From NCBI GenBank assembly GCA_021648485.1, contig JAKISS010000004.1:1-64000 (forward strand): a DNA stretch of 64,000 bases, in the 5' to 3' direction. A program made the translations under genes and the position numbers. The notes under the pieces are model-generated. The model did no database searches, had not been told where the DNA came from, and saw only the letters and a list, made by a program, of their open reading frames with translations. The DNA comes from Gammaproteobacteria bacterium. GTDB lineage: Bacteria; Pseudomonadota; Gammaproteobacteria; SZUA-152. Shown in pieces: positions 53,388-64,000 of the stretch. Each line of letters starts with the position of its first letter. Within the stretch, counting starts at the first letter, position 1.

Positions 53388-54571
53388 GGGATAAGCCAGT
53401 GTGCGTAACAAACATCGAGGTCACAAAAGTGCAAAGGTCACAGAGAGAAAAAAATGCTTTTAATGCCATTACTTCTCGGCATTCCTGTCCTTCTGTGACA
53501 ACAACACGGTGCCCGACATGCCTGATACGCGCAGGATGGACATTGCTCACCATTTTACTGACCGTGTCCACCGCCCAGGCTGCACCGGGAGGTGGTCGCA
53601 GCTCACCCGTTACCGTTGCCGAAGCAAAACAACTGTTAATGGCACCGCAAACCTGGGTGGCCGGTACGGTCATCAGTCGCCATGAGGCACGACTGGCGGC
53701 AGAAGTGGCTGGCAGACTGGTGCTGGTAAAAGAAGTGGGCACCCGGGTAAAAGAAGATGATGTAGTGGCGCGGATCGACCCAACCTTTGTCAAATTGAAA
53801 ATAGAAGAGTTTCAGGCACAGATTGAGGCCGATCGGGCGCGCCTGGAATTTCTCAAAAGTGAAGTGCGTCGCAATGAGCGTCTGGCGACACAAAATAATG
53901 CTGCTCAAACTCGTCTGGACGAGTTGCGTGCTGACAGGGAAGTCGCCCGTAGCAAATTGCAGATATCACAGGTACGACGTAAACAGGCACAGGAAGAATT
54001 GTATCGGCATGTGATTCGCTCACCATTTGCAGGTGTCGTAGTGGAACGTTTGATGCGCCGTGGCGAACGTGTGGCAGTGGGTGACAATGTGGCAAGAGTC
54101 ATCGACAGCCGGGCACTGGAAGTGCAAGCGTGGGTACCGCTGGAAACACTGGATTTTGTGCGTGAAGGTGATTTTCTCACACTTACCATTAATGGCCGGG
54201 AAATCAATGCACCGGTACGTGCCCTGGTCGCCGCCGGTAATGCACGTTCACGATTGCTGGATCTGCGCATCAGCCTGGATGAAGGTGCCTGGACAGCCGG
54301 ACAAACCGTACGGGTCGCCTTGCCCGTGGCAACGGCAAAAACCGTGTTGGCCGTGCCGCGCGATGCGCTGGTATTGCGTCGTGACGGTGCCTTTGTGTTT
54401 CGTATTAGCGCAGAAAACAAGGCACAACGTATCGCGGTAAAGCCGGGGGTTGCCAGCGGTCCGCTGGTGGCCGTATCCGGCAAACTGAACGTCGGAGACA
54501 AGGTAGTGGTACGCGGCGGTGAACGGTTACGCCCCGGCAGCACAGTAAAAATTCTGGATGAAGCTCCGTAG
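53384..54571 (+). CDS. Efflux RND transporter periplasmic adaptor subunit (N-terminus uncertain)
   Basis: Membrane fusion protein pattern ISRHEARLAAEVAGRLVLVKEVGTRVKEDDVVARIDPT; RSPFAGVVVERLMRRGERVAVGDNVARVID. The first ~45 residues overlap a repeat. Confidence 0.85.
   Translation: MRDKPVCVTNIEVTKVQRSQREKNAFNAITSRHSCPSVTTTRCPTCLIRAGWTLLTILLTVSTAQAAPGGGRSSPVTVAEAKQLLMAPQTWVAGTVISRHEARLAAEVAGRLVLVKEVGTRVKEDDVVARIDPTFVKLKIEEFQAQIEADRARLEFLKSEVRRNERLATQNNAAQTRLDELRADREVARSKLQISQVRRKQAQEELYRHVIRSPFAGVVVERLMRRGERVAVGDNVARVIDSRALEVQAWVPLETLDFVREGDFLTLTINGREINAPVRALVAAGNARSRLLDLRISLDEGAWTAGQTVRVALPVATAKTVLAVPRDALVLRRDGAFVFRISAENKAQRIAVKPGVASGPLVAVSGKLNVGDKVVVRGGERLRPGSTVKILDEAP
53415..53512. repeat. 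Dispersed repeat, copy C (inside the 5' end of the adaptor ORF)
   Basis: gaggtcacaaaagtgcaaaggtcacagagagaaaaaaa...cttctgtgacaacaacacggtgccc; resembles copy B. Confidence 0.4.
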
Positions 54572-54577
54572 ACAGCC

Positions 54578-57500
54578 ATGAAACTCACCCGTCTTGGACT
54601 TGGCAATCCCGTCGCAGTCGTGGTGGGCGTATTGCTGGCCGTCATGTTCGGCTTGATCAGCCTGGAGCGCCTGCCGGTTCAACTGACTCCCGAAGTCGAA
54701 CTCCCGGAGATCACCATCACCACTGTCTGGCGTGCCGCTGCACCGGAAGAGATAGAATCGGAAATTATTGAACCGCAAGAAGACGTATTACGCGGCCTGC
54801 CGGGCATGACCAAAATTCTCGCCCGTGCGCAACGCGGGCGTGGCAGCATTACCCTCACCTTTCAGGTTGGTACAGATCTGCGTCGTGCGCTATTGGAAGT
54901 GATGTCGCGCCTCAATCGTGTGCAACGTTATCCCGCTGATGCCAACGAGCCTGTCATCAATTCCATCGGTGGCCGCTCGCGTGCCATAGCCTGGTTTATT
55001 CTCAAACCGGTGGCAGGCAATGACCGCGATGTCGCCAGCTATCAGAATTTTGTGGAAGAAATCGTACAAACACGCTTCGAACGAATACCGGGTGTCGCCA
55101 TGTCAGAAGTACGTGGCGGTCGCGAGAGTGAACTGCGCATCACGTTTGATCCGTACAAGGCAGCAAGCCTGGGTATCGAACTGCCCAAAGTCGCACAACT
55201 GGCCGGTGGTGCGAAAGATACCTCAGGCGGTTTTGCCGACGTGGGCAAACGTCGTTACACCCTGCGCTTTGCCGGTCAGTACAACGTGGACGACCTGGGT
55301 GAAATGGTACTGGACTGGCGTGAAGGCCAACCTGTGTATTTACGTGATGTGGCTGACATTGAAGTACGTATGGTGGACCGTACCGGTTTTGTGATTCAAA
55401 ACGGCCAGGCAGCAATGGCCGTTAACGCACACCGCGAAACCGGCGTCAACGTACTGGAAGTGATGGCAGGTCTGCGTCAAGCCGCCGAAGAACTGCGCGA
55501 AGGCCCGCTGAAGCGTGCTGGTTTGAGCTTTGAACAGGTTTACGACGAAACCCGTTATATCGACCGTTCCATCAGCATGGTATCCAACAACCTGTTGTTA
55601 GGCATATTGCTTGCCGTGGGTGTCCTGTGGTGGTTCTTCCGTAAATTCCGCGCCACATTGATGGTGGCCGTCGCCATTCCTATCTGTGTGGTGTCCACCT
55701 TCATGTTACTGGATGCGACAGGCCGCACCCTCAACGTTATTTCGCTGGCGGGCCTCGCTTTTGCCGTGGGCATGGTGCTGGATGCTGCCATCGTTGTACT
55801 GGAAAGCATCGTGCGCCTGCGTGAACGCGGCATGTCCAGCGCAGAAGCCGCCGACGAAGGTACCCGCAAAGTGTGGGGCGCGTTACTGGCCTCCACCGCC
55901 ACCACCGTTGCCATCTTTTTGCCCATCGTCTTTTTAAAAGACGAAGCAGGACAACTGTTCGCTGATTTGGCGTTAACCATTGCTGCCACCGTGACTATAT
56001 CGCTGCTGGTGGCCATTACTGTATTACCCGCAGCAGCGTCCACCTGGTTGCGTAACGTCAACATGCACGACCCGCATGCCCATTGGTGGGATGCGGGCAG
56101 TAATTTTGTCATGCGCCTCACCGACACCCCCCGGCGGCGTGCATTATGGATTCTCGGTCTGATCACCCTCCCGCTAATGCTCGCGGTATGGCTCAAACCC
56201 GAAGCGGACTTCCTGCCCAACGGCAATCGCAATCTGGTATTCGCATTTATCCTGCCGCCACCTGGCAGCAGCGTAGATACGCTGGAAAAAGAACTGGGCC
56301 AGGTCGTCGCGCAACGTATGCAACCCTACGTTGACGGCATAGCCGAACCCGCCGTAGACAACTACTTCTTCGTCGCCTTCGGTTCTGGCGTCTTCATGGG
56401 CGCACGCACCGTAGACCCGGACAAATCCGACGAACTGGTGCCATTGATCAACCGGCTCATCGGCAGTTTCCCGGATACTATCGCCTTTGCCCAGCGTTCT
56501 TCGTTGTTTGGTGGTTTTGGTGGTGGTCGTACCGTAGACATCGACATCCAGGGTTCAAACATCGACGCATTGCTCGACTCGGCACAGGCCGGTTTTGCTG
56601 CCGTGATGCAAACCATTCCCGGACGCCCACCCCGCCCGCGCCCCGGGCTAAGTCTTGCTGAACCGGAATTACGACTACTGCCGGACGAACGCCGTATTAG
56701 CGAAGCGGGCTGGGCACGCAGTGACGTGTCACAAATTATTCGCGCATTGGGAGACGGTCTGTTTGTAGGTGATTATTTTGACGGACAGCAACGATTAGAC
56801 ATTATCCTTCGCGGACAAGACTGGCAGACTCCCGAAGAACTGGCTGCCATACCCTTGGCAACCCCCAACAGCGGCGTACTCCCGTTAAGTGAACTGGCAG
56901 AAGTCGTGCGCACCGCCGGGCCTGACGAAATTCGCCGCCTCAATCGTCGGCGCACGATTACCCTGGAAGTCAAAGCCCCGGAAGGCATGTCGCTGGAACA
57001 AACCATGCTGGTGCTCAAAGAAGAGGTGAATCCAAAAATTGAACCACTGTTACCGGAAGATGGCGAAATTCACTACAGCGGCACCGCAGAAAAACTGGAC
57101 CTCGCCCTGAAAAGTATGAGCGCAAGCTTCCTGCTAGCCATCGCCATTTTATATTTATTAATGAGCGCATTATTCCGCTCCTTCCGCGACAGCCTGCTGG
57201 TGATTCTGGCCATACCGCTGGCCACCGTCGGCGGCGTACTGGCTTTGCACATTGTCAACCTGTTCACCACCCAGCACATGGACCTGCTCACCATGATTGG
57301 CTTTATTATTTTGCTAGGGCTGGTGGTCAACAACGCCATTTTGCTGGTGTACCAAACACGCGCCGCTGAACGTGAAGGTTTAAAACGTCGTGACGCAGTG
57401 AACCAGGCTGTACACTTACGGTTACGCCCCATCCTCATGAGTACGCTAACCAGTATCTTTGGCATGCTGCCACTGCTGCTGATACCCGGTGCCGGCACAG

Positions 57501-57637
57501 AGCTTTATCGTGGGCTTGCTGCCGTCATCGTTGGTGGCATGAGTGTAAGCACTGTGTTTACACTCATATTATTGCCCAGCCTGTTACGCATTGGTGAAGA
57601 TAAAAAAACAGGGAACGGCTTGAGCCATAAAGCGTAA
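54578..57637 (+). CDS. RND family efflux transporter permease
   Basis: 1019 aa; 12-TM RND architecture, GLAFAVGMVLDAAIVVLESIVRLRERGMSSAEAADEGTRKVWGALLASTATTVAIFLPIVF. Confidence 0.95.
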   Translation: MKLTRLGLGNPVAVVVGVLLAVMFGLISLERLPVQLTPEVELPEITITTVWRAAAPEEIESEIIEPQEDVLRGLPGMTKILARAQRGRGSITLTFQVGTDLRRALLEVMSRLNRVQRYPADANEPVINSIGGRSRAIAWFILKPVAGNDRDVASYQNFVEEIVQTRFERIPGVAMSEVRGGRESELRITFDPYKAASLGIELPKVAQLAGGAKDTSGGFADVGKRRYTLRFAGQYNVDDLGEMVLDWREGQPVYLRDVADIEVRMVDRTGFVIQNGQAAMAVNAHRETGVNVLEVMAGLRQAAEELREGPLKRAGLSFEQVYDETRYIDRSISMVSNNLLLGILLAVGVLWWFFRKFRATLMVAVAIPICVVSTFMLLDATGRTLNVISLAGLAFAVGMVLDAAIVVLESIVRLRERGMSSAEAADEGTRKVWGALLASTATTVAIFLPIVFLKDEAGQLFADLALTIAATVTISLLVAITVLPAAASTWLRNVNMHDPHAHWWDAGSNFVMRLTDTPRRRALWILGLITLPLMLAVWLKPEADFLPNGNRNLVFAFILPPPGSSVDTLEKELGQVVAQRMQPYVDGIAEPAVDNYFFVAFGSGVFMGARTVDPDKSDELVPLINRLIGSFPDTIAFAQRSSLFGGFGGGRTVDIDIQGSNIDALLDSAQAGFAAVMQTIPGRPPRPRPGLSLAEPELRLLPDERRISEAGWARSDVSQIIRALGDGLFVGDYFDGQQRLDIILRGQDWQTPEELAAIPLATPNSGVLPLSELAEVVRTAGPDEIRRLNRRRTITLEVKAPEGMSLEQTMLVLKEEVNPKIEPLLPEDGEIHYSGTAEKLDLALKSMSASFLLAIAILYLLMSALFRSFRDSLLVILAIPLATVGGVLALHIVNLFTTQHMDLLTMIGFIILLGLVVNNAILLVYQTRAAEREGLKRRDAVNQAVHLRLRPILMSTLTSIFGMLPLLLIPGAGTELYRGLAAVIVGGMSVSTVFTLILLPSLLRIGEDKKTGNGLSHKA

Positions 57638-57877
57638 AATGAGAAATTTGTGAAAAAAATCACGACATTTCTGACTTCATCGGCAGCATTTTCTGCTCAA
57701 CTCGAAAGCTCAGAATACTGTAGATGGCGAAAATAATAACTCGGCAGTGATATTCGCGCATGGCAAGGGTAAGCACCCAACATGGCGGGCAGTTGACCCG
57801 CTTAGAAAAAATGCCATATCAAATGCTTAGGAATGGAAATTAAATAAAAACAAGCAACCATTAACAGGGATAAGGAA

Positions 57878-58486
57878 ATGACAAAAAACAAGGTATATCT
57901 ATTTGCGCTACTCATAGTACTACTCACTGCATGCGCAACAATCCCTTCGGAGGCCGTCAAATTAAGCAGTGAAGTCGGCATTGGATTACAAAAACAACAC
58001 CAATCTCAGATTGATCTTATTAATCTCCATTTTTCCACTAAACGTAAACGCCTGGATGAAGCCATGGCACGGTCACTCAACAGTTATTTTGAAGCACTTA
58101 CGCCAAATGGTTCCATAACACTGGATGCAAATCGATTAGGTGATGTGGCTGATGATGTAATTTTGATAAACCATAAGAATAATGCAGCTAAGGAAGAACT
58201 GGAAAAAGCAAGGGTATATTTAATCGGGAAATTAAGTGAAAACTACTCGATTCTTAATCAGGCGAATGCCTCTGTTACCGGCCTGTTGCGATCTGCGGTA
58301 GTAAATAAAGAAGCAAGATCCGAAACATATGAAAAACTATCCAAAGCAACTGCTGGAGGTATAAACCTGAACAACGTTTTTGCTGAACTGGATAACTTTG
58401 TCGAAAAAAACGGTGAACAATCAGGAAAAGCGATTAACCTCGTTGAAAAATTCGAATCAGCACTGAACAAGGAGACTGACAAATGA
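57878..58486 (+). CDS. Putative lipoprotein of unknown function
   Basis: Leader LFALLIVLLTAC lipobox; helical body. Overlaps the next ORF (ATGA). Confidence 0.65.
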   Translation: MTKNKVYLFALLIVLLTACATIPSEAVKLSSEVGIGLQKQHQSQIDLINLHFSTKRKRLDEAMARSLNSYFEALTPNGSITLDANRLGDVADDVILINHKNNAAKEELEKARVYLIGKLSENYSILNQANASVTGLLRSAVVNKEARSETYEKLSKATAGGINLNNVFAELDNFVEKNGEQSGKAINLVEKFESALNKETDK

Positions 58487-58752
58487 ACGATCAGGAGTGG
58501 CAGGCGCTCAGAAACAAAGCGCGCGAAATTGCGATTGAAGAATATTCCACAGAGGCATCCAGCATCGTCAAACTAACCAAAGCAGAAGTTACCTCAATCA
58601 TCGAGACAGCGGAAGTTGATAAAGAAAAACTGTCCGAATTGCTCAGTGTGGTTAATGATGCCTCAAAATCAAATAGCGAAAAAGCGGATGCCATCAAAAA
58701 TATTACGGGGCTTGCCGAAGTTGCAGTGTCATTAATTGGCAAGCTGATCTGA
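58483..58752 (+). CDS. Small acidic helical protein of unknown function
   Basis: 89 aa ORF translationally coupled to the preceding lipoprotein gene. Confidence 0.6.
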   Translation: MNDQEWQALRNKAREIAIEEYSTEASSIVKLTKAEVTSIIETAEVDKEKLSELLSVVNDASKSNSEKADAIKNITGLAEVAVSLIGKLI

Positions 58753-58816
58753 CAACGCATAACCTCATGCACTAAAAAGTGCTATTACACAATTGTCAGA
58801 TACAGCCTTTTTTCAA

Positions 58817-61444
58817 TCAGGGTTTTACCGCAAATTGATCCTTGAGGATTTTGGGTGTGACGAAGATGAGCAACTCCGACTTCTCATTGCGCTCCCGTGT
58901 GGTGCGGAACAAGGCTCCAATGAAGGGCAGATCACCCAGGAAGGGAATGCTGTCCCGTTCGTTACGTGTAACTTGCTCGTATACACCGCCTAGCACTACT
59001 GTTTCGCCATTATTCATCAGCACCTGTGTTTCAATTTCTTTGGTGTCGATGCTGGGTATGCCAGCAAAGAGTACACCGACACTGTCTTTGTTGACCTTGA
59101 GATCGAGGATAATACGATCATCGGGTGTAATCTGCGGTGTAACCTTCAAACTCAAAACAGCCTTCTTAAACGATACAGCAGTGGCACCACTGGAAGCTGC
59201 CCGCTGGTAGGGTATTTCAGTACCCTGTTCGATGAGCGCCTCTTTCTGATTGGCAGTAATAACACGCGGATTGGAAACCACTTCACCCCGGGATTCAAGC
59301 TGTAACGCAGAAAGCTCCAAATCAAGCAGGGTATTAGCCCCAAGTATGGAAAGTGCGATGCGCCCGGCATTGCCGCCAACCACGGGCATATTCACATTCA
59401 TACGCTGGGGAATGCCACCGGCTCCCATAGGAATTTCAATAGGGTAAGGTGCATTGGGCGTGCCGTTGGCAAGATTCTCCAATGCAGAACCTGCCATAAC
59501 ATCCGTTGCATCCAGTGAACCTGAACCAAGAAATAAATCGCCATTTCGGTCGTTGACGGATGTTACGCCGAATCGCACACCGAGATCTTTAGCAAAGTCA
59601 TCATCGGCAATCACAATGCGCGCTTCAATCATCACTTGCCGGATCGGGATATCGAGAACGACGATAAGTTCCCGGGCACTGTCCAGGCGATCAGCAGTAT
59701 CAGATAACAGCAGTGTATTGGTGCGCTGATCTATCGTGACGCTTCCCCGCTCAGATAACGTACCGCCTTCTGCAGATAAAATGGTGGCGATATCCCCGGC
59801 TTTGGCAAAGTTGATTTGAATAATTTCTGTTTTGATGGGTGCCAGTTCTTCAATCTGTTTGTTGGCCTCCAGTTCCAGCTTCTCCTGAGCAGCAATTTCC
59901 TGTGCGGGTGCAACCATAATGACATTACCCGCTTTACGCATGGCCAGACCTTTGGTTTTCAGAATAAGGTCGAGAGCCTGATCCCACGGTACATTTTTCA
60001 GGCGCAGCGTAAGATTGCCTTGCACCGAATCACTGGTCACCATATTCAGGTTGGTGAAGTCAGCGATTAATTGCAGCACTGCACGGACTTCAATGTCCTG
60101 AAAATTCAATGAAAGCCGTTCGCCGGTATAACCAAACTGATCTTTTCTGGTAGTGGCCACCTTTTCTTTGGGGATTTCCTTGACTTCAATGGTGTAGCTA
60201 TTACCCGTGTGATAGGCCAGATATTCATAATTTCCAGTGGGCGTAATAGCAAGACGAACGCGGTCTCCTGATTGAGTGGCATCAATGTACTGTACGGGAG
60301 TGGCGAAATCGATCACGTCGAGACGCTGTTGCAGGTTTTTGGGCAGACCTGTATCACCAAACTCGACAAAAATCTGGTTGCCGGATTCACCGGTACTAAT
60401 GGGGGTATTATTGTCGGAAAGGCCAACGATAATTTTTCCTTCGCCATTCTTGCCACGACGGAAGTCAATATTATTGATGCGGTGCAGCCCCGATGTTGCT
60501 GATAATGCTGCGCTCGTCGCTTTATTGCTGACAGCTGCTGTAGTCTGAGTCTGCGCGGTACGACTGCCCGCCAATGTCACAATGACATTATTGCCGGAAA
60601 CTTCACTCTCGAAGGGAATAAGCTGCACAAGATTCAAAATAATGCGCGTGCGGTCACCAGCCTCAACGGCGGTAACACTTTTGGCAAAACCAATGCCGAT
60701 GTTTTTGTTTTTCCAGCCCAGCTTGCTACCGGTTTTGGGGAAATCCAGAACAATACGTGCAGGATTGTTGATGGTAAAGTTTCCCGGCGCTTTGGCCAGA
60801 CCTGAGAAGCTCAAACGAATTTGCACACTGTCGCCCGGCAATGAGGTGAAAGAAATATTTTTCAGGCTGGTGGTGGCACCGTTGCCAGAAGCCCGCTCAA
60901 TGGGCGTTGGTTTGCTTACCGGCAGCGGGGCAGGCTCGGGTTCAGGCGTAGTGTCTGTTACAGCAACCTGCTCAGCAGGGACATTTTCACCCACGGTCAG
61001 GAATATATTTTTGCCCTCGGTACGCAATTCGTAAGTGACCAGCTTGTCAACATTGACGACGACGCGAGTCCGCCCTTTTGCCTGTACAGCTTTCACATTT
61101 TTGGTGACGCCAATGCCAACGGGCAAAGGCAGGCTCCAGGGCAGGTTATTACTGACTCCTGGCAAATCCAGCGAAATTTTCGCAGGATTATCAGAAGTGA
61201 AATCTGTTGTTTGTGGTGCGTCAGCAGATAAAGCAATGCGAATTTCAACGGCATCATTCGACAATTTTTTGAAGTCGATGAAATCGAGTGAAACAGTGGG
61301 CTCATCGGCAGCAATCGCCATTGCTGTGAACAATGCGAGTATGCCGGAGAGTAAAAATAAACTTAAGCAGCGTGTTGTTTTCATTGTTTTGTACCCGCTT
61401 GCGCGCATAGCGTTTGCCCCAAATAACTGATTAAAAATGCCCAT
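58817..61444 (-). CDS. pilQ: Type IV pilus secretin PilQ
   Basis: Two AMIN-like regions, secretin_N/STN (VRAVLQLIADFTNLNMVTSDSVQGNLTLRLKNVPWDQALDLILKTKGL) and a secretin core. Start may be the internal MKTTRC. Confidence 0.96.
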   Translation of the reverse strand: MGIFNQLFGANAMRASGYKTMKTTRCLSLFLLSGILALFTAMAIAADEPTVSLDFIDFKKLSNDAVEIRIALSADAPQTTDFTSDNPAKISLDLPGVSNNLPWSLPLPVGIGVTKNVKAVQAKGRTRVVVNVDKLVTYELRTEGKNIFLTVGENVPAEQVAVTDTTPEPEPAPLPVSKPTPIERASGNGATTSLKNISFTSLPGDSVQIRLSFSGLAKAPGNFTINNPARIVLDFPKTGSKLGWKNKNIGIGFAKSVTAVEAGDRTRIILNLVQLIPFESEVSGNNVIVTLAGSRTAQTQTTAAVSNKATSAALSATSGLHRINNIDFRRGKNGEGKIIVGLSDNNTPISTGESGNQIFVEFGDTGLPKNLQQRLDVIDFATPVQYIDATQSGDRVRLAITPTGNYEYLAYHTGNSYTIEVKEIPKEKVATTRKDQFGYTGERLSLNFQDIEVRAVLQLIADFTNLNMVTSDSVQGNLTLRLKNVPWDQALDLILKTKGLAMRKAGNVIMVAPAQEIAAQEKLELEANKQIEELAPIKTEIIQINFAKAGDIATILSAEGGTLSERGSVTIDQRTNTLLLSDTADRLDSARELIVVLDIPIRQVMIEARIVIADDDFAKDLGVRFGVTSVNDRNGDLFLGSGSLDATDVMAGSALENLANGTPNAPYPIEIPMGAGGIPQRMNVNMPVVGGNAGRIALSILGANTLLDLELSALQLESRGEVVSNPRVITANQKEALIEQGTEIPYQRAASSGATAVSFKKAVLSLKVTPQITPDDRIILDLKVNKDSVGVLFAGIPSIDTKEIETQVLMNNGETVVLGGVYEQVTRNERDSIPFLGDLPFIGALFRTTRERNEKSELLIFVTPKILKDQFAVKP

Positions 61445-61464
61445 GTACTAAATCCTCGTTGGCA

Positions 61465-62001
61465 TCATTCGCCGACGGCCAGGGTAGTCATGCGTTCTAT
61501 CCACCCCCCCAGCCCATCCGGAACGATTTCCTTTAATTCAAGTTGACTTTCCGTGATGCTCACGATTTCACCATTATTTTTTCCAAGATGCCGACCTGTT
61601 TTGGTGCGATGCAAAGTGCCATCACTGGCCCGAACCAGTGCCCAGCGACGACCATTTTTTTCCAGAACACCCATCATTCTCAGGCTGCCAACGGCGTATT
61701 GTTCCAGCACATCGCGCTCCCTGTCCATATCAGGTTTCAGCCCATTGTCTGATTCCAGAGCCAAAATTTCGACTGTGGGTACAAAGGGATCTCGCAAAGC
61801 CGCATCATTGTAAGTAAAAATTTCAAAAGTCTGCGGTTTGGGCAGAGGAGGAATGCGGCTTTTTTGTCGGGCCTTGACTTCGCTTACGTAGGTTTGTAAA
61901 TCGACATTTTCTTCACCGCCACAAGCGGTCAGCCCAACCACCAGAAACAAGGCAAACACAGCAACACCAATGCGCGGATATTTATACTTGAGCTTATGCA
62001 T
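61465..62001 (-). CDS. pilP: Type IV pilus assembly lipoprotein PilP
   Basis: Lipobox GLTACGG; PFVP motif; position in pilMNOPQ. Confidence 0.93.
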   Translation of the reverse strand: MHKLKYKYPRIGVAVFALFLVVGLTACGGEENVDLQTYVSEVKARQKSRIPPLPKPQTFEIFTYNDAALRDPFVPTVEILALESDNGLKPDMDRERDVLEQYAVGSLRMMGVLEKNGRRWALVRASDGTLHRTKTGRHLGKNNGEIVSITESQLELKEIVPDGLGGWIERMTTLAVGE

Positions 62002-62642
62002 TATTTTTTACCCCGCCGTTTGCGCTTCTTGTTGTTGGCGGTAGTGTCTTTTTCAAGATAACGGTAAGTTTTTGCCGTCGCCTCCATAATCATACGATTA
62101 TCCTCGCCTTTTTTACCCTTCGGGGAGGTGATGGATAAATTATGCAACGTGACAATGCGTGGTAATGCAGCAGTGCCACTGGCAAAGTTACCAAACTGGT
62201 GATAACTGCCTTTAACCCGTATTTTTATGGGCAGTTCAGCATAAAACTCTTTGGGAGTTTCGGCTTCGGGCTTGAAAAGCTCAAATTCCAACCCGCTAAG
62301 AATACCAACACGGGAGATATCTACTAACAGACCTGCAACCTCGGTTTTGCCGGGCAGCTGTTGTAACAGGGCACCAAAAGAACGCTGCATTTCTTTCATT
62401 TGTTCCTGGTAAGCATTGAGATTGGCGGCTTTGGCCTGCTTTGTTTCAAATTCCTGCTTCAGGCTGGATTCCTTGGCGCGCGCTGTTTCCAGCTCCAGCA
62501 ACTGGTCGCTGGTATCGAGATAATAACCGGCAAACAACAAGGCAAGACAGAGCAAAACTATGACAATTACCCTGGCCGCCAACGGCCAGCTGCCAATATT
62601 ATTGGGATCAAGGTTGAGGTTGTTCAGGTCAGACAGGTTCAT
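62001..62642 (-). CDS. pilO: Type IV pilus assembly protein PilO
   Basis: Single N-terminal TM, LPGKTEVAGLLVDISRVGILSGLEFELFKPE; operon position. Confidence 0.95.
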   Translation of the reverse strand: MNLSDLNNLNLDPNNIGSWPLAARVIVIVLLCLALLFAGYYLDTSDQLLELETARAKESSLKQEFETKQAKAANLNAYQEQMKEMQRSFGALLQQLPGKTEVAGLLVDISRVGILSGLEFELFKPEAETPKEFYAELPIKIRVKGSYHQFGNFASGTAALPRIVTLHNLSITSPKGKKGEDNRMIMEATAKTYRYLEKDTTANNKKRKRRGKK

Positions 62643-63199
62643 TTGTCAGCCTTCTTTGTTCTGTTTTTTTGTGAAACAGTGAGCTGAAACCAGCTTGCAC
62701 CTGGATATTCTTTTTTATCCGACTTAATGACAGTCAATCTCGGATTGGTTAACCAGGGGGAGCTATCCAGGTTGCGCATAAACTCGGAAATGTAGTCATT
62801 AGAGTCTGCGACACCGGTAAGGTTGATTTCACGATCCTTACGGGATGTTGCCAGTAAAAAAACATTCTCAGGTATGGTTTTCGCAAGCTCATCAAAAATA
62901 TGTACGATTTCCGGTCGGCTGCTTTGCAGTTCCTGGATAACCTTCATGCGTGCCAGCAAAGCGGCTTTTTCTTTTTCAAGCGTTTTGATTTCTGCAATTT
63001 CTTTATCAACCTGGACGATCTGTCCCTGCAAAAACTGGTTGCGGTTATTCTGATCTTCGATGATACCGCTCATACGCAGGTGTACCAGGACAATAATACC
63101 TACCATCAAAATTGCCGCACCTGCTGCAATGTTGATAAATTGCCGCTGTTTCTCGCGTCGCTCTTCTTCACGCCAGGGGAGTAGATTAATATGCGGCAT
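62639..63199 (-). CDS. pilN: Type IV pilus assembly protein PilN
   Basis: MPHINLLPWREEERREKQRQF. Confidence 0.96.
   Translation of the reverse strand: MPHINLLPWREEERREKQRQFINIAAGAAILMVGIIVLVHLRMSGIIEDQNNRNQFLQGQIVQVDKEIAEIKTLEKEKAALLARMKVIQELQSSRPEIVHIFDELAKTIPENVFLLATSRKDREINLTGVADSNDYISEFMRNLDSSPWLTNPRLTVIKSDKKEYPGASWFQLTVSQKNRTKKADK

Positions 63200-64000
<801 letters not shown>

Noticed and set aside
53905-54645. 246-aa minus-strand ORF (and similarly 55555-56232)
   Set aside because: Antisense to RND adaptor/permease; Ser/Thr/Arg-rich low-complexity shadow translations.

Overview
This looks like a gammaproteobacterial chromosome segment. It is mostly housekeeping genes with several accessory islands. 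Left edge: the C-terminus of a surface or tail-type protein, a metzincin-like protease, a HEAT-repeat protein and a small coiled-coil protein. 2.4-13.6 kb: di-haem cytochrome c peroxidase, then an LPS/envelope locus (KdkA, GT9 heptosyltransferase, HldE, three CDP-glycerol glycerophosphotransferase-type enzymes, AsnB) ending at a decayed IS66-like transposase remnant. 14.4-19.7 kb: xthA, a Kef-type antiporter, ubiD and an orphan ParA. 20-22 kb: a Fic gene with a 20-bp tandem-repeat array upstream, a tRNA-Phe-like 3' fragment and an intact tRNA-Ile(CAU). 22-28 kb: rpoD-dnaG-yqeY-rpsU, tsaD and an HU-like protein with a Lys-rich tail. 28.9-33.5 kb: nudE, cysQ, an FKBP PPIase, a DnaJ-related protein and a TPP enzyme. 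34.4-36.8 kb: an AT-rich island with an orphan FIST protein and an H1-like Lys/Ala-rich protein. 37-53 kb: recG, three c-type cytochromes, ridA, spoT, rpoZ, gmk, yicC, a Ser/Thr kinase plus PP2C pair, radC, coaBC, a RES-Xre toxin-antitoxin pair and comM. 52.9-58.8 kb: a lipoprotein, RND adaptor and pump, and an unknown two-gene cassette. 58.8-64 kb: pilQPONM (pilM runs off the edge). No rRNA operon or CRISPR array was seen. No single locus is clearly a new system. The best candidates are the left-edge protease/HEAT cluster, the glycerophosphotransferase island and the Fic/tRNA-fragment region.
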